In this document: in pieces, positions 8,782-16,298 of the stretch
How positions within the stretch are numbered: position 1 is the first letter of the stretch
Layout of the letters: every line of letters begins with the position of its first letter
NCBI GenBank assembly: GCA_027604005.1
Contig: JADGJT010000375.1
Location: forward strand, 532 to 17,902
DNA: 17,371 nt
Source: Dinochytrium kinnereticum
Taxonomy: Eukaryota > Chytridiomycota > Chytridiomycetes > Chytridiales > Chytridiaceae
Direction: 5' to 3'
Translations under genes and position numbers: made by a program
The notes under the pieces: generated by a model
Databases searched by the model: none
What the model was told of the DNA's origin: nothing
The model's input: the letters and a program-made list of their open reading frames with translations, nothing else

Positions 8782-9860
8782 ATGGAGAAACCAAAGATGG
8801 TACTGTCCAGCGCTTACGACTTCGACTACGTCCACTGTATCGACTGGGCAGACAATGTTGAAAATTCTAAGCCATTGGAGAATGGAGAAGCACTTGTGGA
8901 TGTAAGCTTTGGTCTCATTTCCACCAGTAATACTTTGTCAAGTGTGTGGCGAAAGATGTCAAAATGGACGAAGACCAAGTCCCCAGCTCTCCTTCCTCCA
9001 CCTTCGGAGACTACTGCCTTGTAGATGAGGCTCCAGCTATAGACCTGAGCGCCAATGACCAGGAAGGCTCATCAATCGTCCTCACAGTCTCTACTTCGGC
9101 TGAAAAGGAAGGTGGGAGGCCAAGCATCCAAACGCCATCGATTACTGCAAAAATCGATCCCAAAGTCTTTAAGGATTACTCTGTTCTTTTCCAATCCTTT
9201 CCTTCGCAGCCATCAGGCATCTGGGACACAATTGGAAAGCTCTATCACCAGTACCACAAGCATGGGTGGTTCCTTTTTCTTTGGGTTCTCCTGCCCTCTC
9301 TTGCACTTGCATTTGCTTATTTGTTCTCTCGGCAAGGCCCAGATTTGCCAACACGTGTGGATCTTTCAACGCTCCCACCAAGCACCATCTCTTATTCGGA
9401 GCTGCCCAAGCCTCTTGATCCACCTCTGGCTTTGAAAAGTGATTGCCAGGCTTCATACCAGAACAATGGTATTGAGCCTACCACTCTTTCGCACAATGAT
9501 CGTCAACCCTTCTCCGGCGTTCTCTCCGTCGTCGAGCATTTCACAATGGCGAAGCTGAAGCTTGACCTGTTTGGCTACACCAAAGGGGCAATTGCAAACG
9601 TTAGCCGATACAGAAGCAACGAGCCAACTACGGTCGATCCTTCCTCCCTTATGAAGTTTCAGCAGATATTTACTTCCTCTGGTGTCGAGATGGCGCGTGT
9701 TATCGAGCTATTTGTTTTTCAATTCTCTCAAGCAGTCGAGGAATTCTGGCCATATTTGAGAAATTGGCTGGCACAGGTTAAGCCAAAGATTCGACATTTG
9801 AAAGGACGCCTTAGGTCTTCGGTGCACCGATATGTGGCTAAGATTAAAGAGCTGTTTTAG
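8782..9860 (+). CDS. Unknown single-pass membrane protein
   Basis: Exon 1 (8782-8901) and exon 2 (8943-9860) are joined by a 41-bp phase-0 intron (GTAAGC...TCAAG), giving 345 aa. The family is not recognised. Residues 1-40 are acidic and aromatic (YDFDYVHCIDWAD). Residues about 45-130 are Ser/Thr/Pro-rich and probably disordered. Residues about 149-169 form one clear transmembrane segment (WFLFLWVLLPSLALAFAYLF). After it come a Pro-rich linker (about 175-230) and a C-terminal region of about 110 residues with likely helices and a very basic end (KPKIRHLKGRLRSSVHRYVAKIKELF). There is no signal peptide. The basic C-terminus suggests that end faces the cytosol or contacts RNA or lipid, but this is inference. 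A poly(A) signal (AATAAA at 9976) lies 116 bp past the stop. Confidence 0.75.
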
Positions 9861-10013
9861 ACTTTTCAAGCTTTGCTCCGAGTTGTTGTTTGCCCGTAAT
9901 TTTCCGCTCCTTATGTTTTTCTTCTTGTAAATGAAAATGAAAGAAACAAACAATCATATGCATCTTTTTTTTTACAATAAAAAATCACGGGCCACATATT
10001 ACATTATCTACTC
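9861..10013. other. Convergent intergenic region
   Basis: 153 bp between the stop codons of the membrane-protein gene (+) and the dynein light-chain gene (-). It is AT-rich and must hold both 3' UTRs. Apart from the AATAAA at 9976 nothing else is seen. Confidence 0.5.
9976..9981 (+). terminator. Candidate poly(A) signal AATAAA
   Basis: AATAAA directly after a T9 run, 116 bp downstream of the stop codon of the unknown membrane-protein gene and before the convergent gene. Position and sequence fit a canonical polyadenylation signal. Confidence 0.5.
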
Positions 10014-10516
10014 TCACAGTTCGTGTGGGTTCTGGATGACAATCAACAAATACGCTTTTGCTATAGAACAGATGCTTAATATTCGAAAAGTTGTTAAAAA
10101 CAGAAACAAACTTTCGGCAACCATAATCTAATAATTGATTAGATTCAAAACAAAGAAAGCTATTATTACCTCATGCTTTTTTGATCGTATTCTCAGAAAT
10201 GTCAGGTCATCCTGAATTCCAGATGAGATTCAAGAATAAAGGTAAAAACAAACTTCTGGATCCAGATCCCGAACAACACCCTTCCCTTTGGCTGCCAGCT
10301 GGGTCACAAGCGTCGAGTACTGCTGGGTTTGAATGTTGTCCAAAGTCGAGCGAATCACTGACCCATCATGGGTCACAATCACAATGCCTTTTAGATGTAT
10401 CAGCAAGAAGCAATGAATTTTAAATCACAATGAGTGCTGAACACACCTTGAACGCCCTTGTGGCCCTGGATCCGGGTCAGCGTCGTCTCCATGTCGTTTA
10501 GTTCCTTCTGGTTCAT
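10014..10516 (-). CDS. DYNLRB1: Dynein light chain, roadblock/LC7 type
   Basis: Exons 10516-10447, 10387-10254, 10211-10170, 10127-10112 and 10060-10014 give 102 aa, close to the family's usual 96. Introns are 59, 42, 42 and 51 bp. Signatures are [59 protein letters not shown], IMVAE and YLLIVIQNPHEL. Roadblock light chains dimerise on the dynein intermediate chain of cytoplasmic and axonemal dyneins. They are largely kept in lineages with complex dynein or flagella. Exon 4 is only 16 nt (ATT ATG GTT GCC GAA A). The start is fixed by an in-frame TAA just upstream. The last intron is 3n and stop-free. The gene begins 70 bp from the PI4-kinase start on the other strand. Confidence 0.94.
10112..10127 (-). 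other. DYNLRB1: 16-nt microexon of the roadblock gene
   Basis: Exon 4 encodes IMVAE plus one base, between a TTATTAG acceptor and a GTTTGT donor. Without it the conserved beta-strand motif (EIMVA) would be lost. Confidence 0.85.
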
Positions 10517-10586
10517 TGTTTTTTAGGCACAGGAGGTGGGTTGTCTTCCAAATTGTCAACCGGATTTGGGTGTCACAAGGTTTGGG
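10517..10586. promoter_or_regulatory. 70-bp divergent promoter dynein light chain / PI4K
   Basis: 70 bp separate the two start codons. Direct inspection shows a T/A run next to the dynein start and a GGTGGG element in the middle. No TATA box was recognised. Confidence 0.45.
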
Positions 10587-13500
10587 ATGCCTGAACATGG
10601 GTCGGGGAGCACGGCAGATCCGCCGCAAGCCTCAGAGCAAAAACCTGCGAGATCACAAGCATCAATCAAGGCCATGTCCGTACCCCCTAGAATTTCATCG
10701 GCCCCAAACGCATCAGGGCTGTTGCGACTGTTCCAGGTACTTCGGATGCCATCAGGGTCGATTAAGATTTACTGACAAAAACGCAAGTCCGATCTCTTTC
10801 ATTCCAGGCTGGCAATCCAATACCTCTACAAGTACTCCGACTCTATTGGAATTCAATATTATCTCTGTCATCTGCTTTCTAAATATGATGAGGACGACAT
10901 CACTTTTTTGATCCCTCAGCTATGGTACGAGCACTGAAATTGGTTGTTGATCTGATCTAAGGCGCGTTACAGTCATCTTCTGATTACCCGGCCGACTGAA
11001 TGCATGGCTCTAGAGGATTTTCTTTTAACTAGATGCGAGTCTTCTGAGCACATGGGAATAATGGTTAAAGAGCCTTCCTACTTACTCTAATATCTTCAGA
11101 TGTTGTGGTATGTTCAGTGCTACGTTAGTGATATGCAGAGCTCCACCTCCGCTGTTATGTTCAAGCAATGCAGCCGCCTTTACCATCGGATACAATTGAT
11201 AATTTTTGAAGATCCCGTCAAGAAGAAGCGAAAACATTTCAAGATTAGGGAAAATGTAAAGCCAGCATTCGCTGGATTGGGGGTCGCACTCGCTAGTATT
11301 GCATCCCCAGCGCTCGCTCAAATATCGGCCCAAATGATTCTGACTCAGGGAAGAAGCCGCTTGGTTTCGAACCAGGGAATGAACGGAGAAGATGGTGACA
11401 GCAGCTACACCGAAAGTAGGGGCGCATCAATTTCCGATAGCATCGAAGGGATATCAGAGGATAACAGCCCCCATCCTTTCGAAAAGCGAGCACCTATTAC
11501 CTCCCCTTCCATCGACGATCTGAGTAATGGCCATGCCTTTACCTCCTCGCGTTCAAGTCTGTCGTCGTTTCCTGTCTTAGAAAGGAAAAACTCGGGAGGA
11601 AGTGCGTCCATGTTTGGAACTATGGCTGGACCCAATGACCAAACCCCTTCGAAATCTATTTATTGTTATAATGAGCTTCAATTCGCTCTCTCTCTCACAG
11701 GAATATCGGATAGGTTGCGCAGCGTCCCAAAGATTGCTCGCCAAAGCACATTAATCGCTGAACTCACTCTCCTTAATCATAATCTGCCTGCACAAGTCTG
11801 CATACCAATTTGGTGCTCTGGGCGGCAGAATAAGGCCCATCATATCGTTGCGCGAATTCCTCCGAATGAGGCTGTAGTGCTAAATTCTGCTGACAGGGTA
11901 ATTATATACACCATAATGGCTTTCTCATACTTTGGTAGGTTCCTTATCTTCTCTTTATCGAGACAGTGAGTGCAAACGATGCCTCATTAGTTATGCCTAG
12001 TGATACTGATTCGATGGATTCACACTTATCGGATACATCCGAAAGTATCGACGGTAAAGAAGTATTATATCGGTTTTACTTAATATATATTCAAGCACCC
12101 CTCACTGGATCTTCGACTTTTGGAGGAATTAATAGCGAGCTTTTGTACGGCTCCGCTATGTCTAATAGTCAGATTCATGTTGGTAATGGGGAAAACTTAG
12201 GATCGAGTGACGAGGATGGGTTTACGGCTTCCGAAAACGATGATTATTCCGTCCGAATGCGAACGGCAGCAATAATGCTTGCCCAGCTTTATAATCAACA
12301 GAGAAGTTTTCCCACAGGACCTCAACCTAAAAAGTTAGTTTTTACTAATGCTCTTCTGCTTATGTTTTTGCTGATATTAATGGTATCTTTGTTGTTTGTC
12401 TTGCTAGGAACCAAACAGATAGCATAGCTTTTGAAACGATTCGAAACCGTTTACTGAATGAGATGGCAACACTCGAGGAAAGGAGGATAAGAGAACTAGA
12501 GGCTGATCGCCTAAATTATGCCCAGAGCGGCGTCTCATATCAGAAAGAATCGGAAGCTTCAAGGCCCACAGAGGGAGGAGCTACATCTATAGCTGTCGAC
12601 AAAGAGGACCCCAGCGGTAATTTAACTCAACTTAACATTTTCTTATTTCTTTAGGTGCTATCTTCCGGGAAAATTGGGATGGAAAAGCTAGTAGGATAGC
12701 GGAATCGTCACCCTACTCTAGGTGTCCAACTTGGAAACTAATTTCTGTTATTGTGAAATCTGGAGCTGACTTGCGACAAGAAGTTCTTGCTCTTCAACTT
12801 ATTCGTGAGATGCAAAGGATATGGGAACAGGAGAAAGTGGCAGTATGGGTGCATTAGTAAGTTATTGCATAAGTTGTATTCTATAAATGGTCTTACCTGA
12901 ATTATCTAGTTATCAGGTTCTTGTAACCTCTGATCAAGGAGGTTTAATTGAGACTATAAAGAATTCTATTTCTTTGCATTCAATTAAGAAACAAGGGTTA
13001 GAGAAGGAGCCGTTTTCTCTCTTAAAATACTTTGTGCAGGTTTTTAAAATTTTCCTGTATCTATTCTTAAAGCTTTTACTTAGACTTACGGCCCCCTCGA
13101 ATCAAAGAAATTTCTTGATGCACAAGAAGCATTTGTAAGAAGCCTTGCCGGATATTCGATTGTATGTTACATTCTACAGATTAAAGACAGGTATATGAGC
13201 GTCTCATACTCCCTAATCAGTTTAAGACATAACGGAAATATTCTTCTCGACTCTGAAGGACATATCGTTCACATTGACTTCGGTTTTATGCTTTCGAATT
13301 CTCCTGGCTCTATGGGCTTCGAGCTTGCCCCCTTTAAACTTCCTCAAGAATTTGTAGATTTACTTGGTGGTAGCAATGGCGCCAAATTTCAAGAATACCG
13401 GCGGCTGTGCAAGGATGCTTTTATTGCAGTTCGAAAGCACTGGGACCTGATCGTTGGACTCGTTGAAGTAATGGAAAAAGGTTTGTTTTTTTCTTTCCTA

Positions 13501-13852
13501 ATTTTACTAATAAATAGATTCGAATCTACCCTGCTTCACCGGTGCCTCGACCAAACCCTCTACTGTTTACATACCGCCATCGACCAACTCCTTCATGAAC
13601 CTATTTTACTCCCAAGATTCATCTAAGGAGGACGGAGATCGACTTAAACCAGGAAAGTCATCATTGCCTAAGACCGCTGTAGGGACGAATTCTTCTTTCC
13701 CAGTGAGCGCTCGTTTAAGAGAGCGCTTTGTTTTGGGGCAAACAGAGGCTCAGGTACATAGCTTAGTTGACCGTCTCATAGACAGTAGCCTAAACTCTAT
13801 GTTTACAAACATGTATGACCTATTCCAATGGTACTCTAATGGAGTCCACTGA
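10587..13852 (+). CDS. PI4KB: Phosphatidylinositol 4-kinase beta / Pik1
   Basis: Twelve exons (10587-10736, 10788-10924, 10973-11063, 11100-11897, 11939-12053, 12096-12333, 12408-12616, 12655-12856, 12910-13039, 13084-13190, 13227-13480, 13518-13852) join in phase to 921 aa. Introns are 36-74 bp. The N-terminal lipid-kinase-unique helical part has SGLLRLFQ, LAIQYLYKYSD, QYYLCHLLSKYDED and RPTECMALEDFLL. A hydrophobic segment lies at about 173-206. A Ser-rich linker (about 210-320) is followed by LIAELTLLNHNLPAQVCIP and EAVVLNSADRVPYLL. The kinase domain (about 575-921) has the ATP-binding Lys 614 in VIVKSGADLRQE, the catalytic loop DRHNGN (725-730), HIDFG (741-745) and a C-terminal LFQWYSNGV. 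The enzyme makes PI4P, mainly at the Golgi. Odd points are a 36-bp stop-free intron inside the DRHN motif and a Ser/Pro insert of about 55 residues before LRERF. The ATG at 10587 is the first in frame. Confidence 0.95.
13191..13226 (+). other. PI4KB: 36-bp stop-free intron 10 of the PI4-kinase, inside the catalytic loop
   Basis: GTATAT...CCTAATCAGTTTAAG, phase 2, splitting the Arg codon of DRHNGN. If kept, the frame stays open and adds 12 residues inside the loop. Confidence 0.8.
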
Positions 13853-13971
13853 ATCATAATGTATTGAATGTGCATATGGTATATAAAGAAAGAACGTGAA
13901 CTCTTATACTGTAGTAATAGCAGCGACTTAACAACGTTTATAACGGAACCCTTGTAATAACAATCTTTCAA
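13853..13971. other. Convergent intergenic region PI4K/FES1
   Basis: 119 bp, AT-rich, shared 3' flank of PI4K (+) and FES1 (-). No AATAAA is seen on either strand. Confidence 0.4.
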
Positions 13972-15210
13972 TCAGACGGAAAATGCAACACGAGCCCTTT
14001 GAAGGATTTCCTCATCAATTGATGACATCCCTTCGGATTCTCCGGATGAGAGAAAGATAGGCAGGTTGGAAACAAACGACTGTAGTTGAAGCTTCAACGC
14101 TGGAGCTAAAATACTTGGGCGTCTTTCCGCGAGCGCGAGAATAAGTGAAAGGGACTAGAATATTTAGTACATGAAGAAAAGCCTTATTTACCTTTTCAAG
14201 AAAATCAACATCTCCATTCCCATCCTTTTCCAAGCAGATAGCAGCAGACGCAGCCCAGCCATCCTTATCAGCCTCATCTAACATGGACTGTAAAATTGAA
14301 CTATCTTCCTCAGTGTCGAGCAGAGATTGCAATAGAAACAGAATCCTTTTCTTCACCCGATGGTTTCGCATGTTATTGCTCTCAGCGGTGTCCCCATCAT
14401 CCGGTGATAGCTTGACCTCTGGTGAAGGCAAGGTCAGCATCGCAACCATTGCTCGAAGGCCAGACTGGCCTCGTATGATCTCAAGCGCTGAGTGATTATG
14501 TCTAATCAGTCCTGATATACATGTAATCACTTTGGCTTTAACATCTGCATCCACTTCCGTCTCTAGCGACTGGATAAGGACCTCGATTCCGTGAACATCC
14601 ATCAACTTTCGATTCAATTTTATAATGATTAAATAAAAATAAATGAAAGGCATGGTTCAGTGGCCTGTGTCATTTCAATGAAAACTCACATCTTTCTGTG
14701 CCCGTTCATTGTTTTGAACAGCTGTACTTGCAACCCACGCAGCCATCGCACGAAGCTTGGCTTCAGGCTCATCTTGCAGAACTGATAAAATATGTTTCCA
14801 CAGTCCTAAGGGTCGTAGATCGTTGGCATTATCAATGGATTCAACCAACTATATTTAAGGTTAAAAGAAAAATAAAGTCCGTCAGATCCAACCATTTCAA
14901 GCTCATCGAAAGCGTCAAGTCTTTCATCGATATTTTTTTCCTTGTCCTTGATTATATCTACACATTCTACACTTTCCTCAGCGCTCACTCAGTACCTGAT
15001 AATCACCTCGCATTCTCAAAGAATCTGGCTTTCCAAGTATGACATCAACCCATTTCGGATCCTATCCGCATGGTTACTACAATAATACAGGCATACTATT
15101 ACAAGGGGCTTAACATCTTTAGGGGTTTCATGAGGTGCATCCTCTTCGGCGGTGGTCTGATTGATCACGGCCCATTGAAGCAACTCGGCTTGAGTGATAG
15201 GTCTGGACAT
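13972..15210 (-). CDS. FES1: Hsp70 nucleotide exchange factor Fes1/HspBP1
   Basis: Exons 15210-15115, 15061-15007, 14966-14893, 14848-14690, 14605-14192 and 14154-13972 give 326 aa, with introns of 53, 40, 44, 84 and 37 bp. N-terminal [11 protein letters not shown] is typical of Fes1. Then follow [19 protein letters not shown], a helix with [22 protein letters not shown], and armadillo-type repeats ([50 protein letters not shown]). The tail after the last junction ([21 protein letters not shown]) is helical. Family members bind the Hsp70 nucleotide-binding domain and speed ADP release in the cytosol. An apparent frame break at about 15000 is resolved by a 40-bp intron that restores [11 protein letters not shown]. 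The start is the first ATG in frame; a heat-shock-element-like array lies 39-61 bp upstream. Confidence 0.93.
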
Positions 15211-15379
15211 GACAAGATACTGAATAACACTCTGAAACAAATGACAATTTCAGAAAACTTCTTCAACGTTCGGTCGATTTTGATACATACAGCAATTGTG
15301 TGCTGAATATATTTTTATTATTTTTATTTTTGTTGGTTTAATTGTAAAGCGTTTGATATAAATCCCCAGCAAAAAGGGA
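15211..15379. promoter_or_regulatory. Divergent promoter FES1/MAD2L2 with HSE-like array
   Basis: 169 bp between start codons. At 15249-15271 three TTC triplets are spaced exactly 10 bp apart (15249, 15259, 15269), with AAA (15254-15256) and CAA (15264-15266) where perfect GAA units would sit. This resembles a degenerate heat-shock element of alternating nTTCn/nGAAn units and would suit an Hsp70 cofactor. A/T-rich sequence at about 15308-15345 may serve the MAD2L2 side. Confidence 0.4.
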
Positions 15380-16279
15380 ATGCTTTTTTCGGATTTGTGC
15401 GGTAGGCCCGGCAAGTTGAAGGTTGCCAACTTTCTCTTTTCACCCAGCACTGGTTATCGAGTTTCTTGAGGCAGCAGTTAACGAGGTACTGGTGTCTAGA
15501 AAAGTTTACCCGGAAGGTTGTTATATATTTGATGTGTTAAGCTGATTTTACAGGGCTATTTGAAGCCTGCAAGAAACGTGGTTTGATTGTTCAGAAATGC
15601 CGGCATCCGGAACTTAACCTATACATCCGAGAGTTTTTGGACGCTGTTGGAGAAGATATGCTTCAGGTATACACACAACCAGTGAATTTTAAGCCTTAGA
15701 AAACTTTAGGGCAATCTACGAAGGATTAAAGTCGTGATATACGAAGCGGACGCTGTTCCCGTTGAAAGTTACGTTTTCCAGCTTGACATTATGATGGAGC
15801 ACCTCACTTATCAAACAAAATCCAAGTAAATTACTGTGACGAGTTATTATTAACGTTCTAGCGTCAGCACTGCTACTGAATCCTCTCTGGTTGAGGATTT
15901 TTTCCGAACATGTATCAAACGGATTCATCATTCACCTCATTACTTAAAGACCGTACTTGAAGGTGAAGGTAGTAATTGAGCTCTAGGACCCACTTAACTT
16001 CTAGACCGGACTTTCAGGCTTTTTTGCGAATTATCTGATAGTGAGGCACACCCATTATCCTATTTGCAGGTGAGTCAAATGTTCAGTTTCTGACTCTGAA
16101 TATTTTAGGGAGTCCCCTGGATAATGGCAACAGAGGAGGAGAGCGAATTAGCTAGGCCTCAAATAGTTCCTCTTAAATCGTTAAACATTGGAATGGGGAT
16201 TGTTTGTTATACGTGCAATAGATGTCTTATTTACTTTTTTTAGATGCATATGTACGTAGAAGAAGGGAAGAGAAAATAA
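15380..16279 (+). CDS. MAD2L2: HORMA-domain protein MAD2L2/Rev7
   Basis: Eight exons (15380-15401, 15448-15516, 15554-15666, 15710-15825, 15862-15962, 16005-16069, 16109-16201, 16244-16279) give 204 aa, near the usual 211, with introns of 36-46 bp. Signatures are ALVIEFLEAAVNEVLVSRKVYPEGLF, the CRHPELNLYI motif, YEADAVPVESYVFQLD, FRLFCEL, GVPWIMA, IVPLKSLNIG and the end MHMYVEEGKRK (safety-belt region). Rev7 is a subunit of translesion polymerase zeta and also acts in shieldin-like and APC/C-Cdh1 control. The first exon is only 22 nt (MLFSDLC plus one base) and is chosen because it fits the N-terminal helix and a GT donor in phase. The stop codon is 19 bp from the METTL15 stop. Confidence 0.92.
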
Positions 16280-16298
16280 TAGCAATGTTGCCAAGCAT

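Noticed and set aside
10737..10810. Frame break in PI4K if the CAG at 10807 is used as acceptor
   Set aside because: The acceptor at 10787 (CGCAAG) keeps the frame and restores SDLFHSRLAIQYLYK, so no frameshift is needed.
11669..11700. Possible intron ending CTCTCTCTCACAG in PI4K exon 4
   Set aside because: The CT-rich stretch looks like an acceptor, but splicing from the nearby GTTATA creates a TGA; reading through gives ELQFALSLTGISDRLRSVP, which fits the family.
14967..15006. Frameshift in FES1 near 15000
   Set aside because: A 40-bp GT-AG intron gives [11 protein letters not shown] in frame; shorter intron choices (19 bp) are below any plausible size.
5515..16279. BUB3 and MAD2L2 in one window as a checkpoint gene cluster
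   Set aside because: They are 8.5 kb apart with unrelated genes between them, so shared function is no evidence of a cluster.
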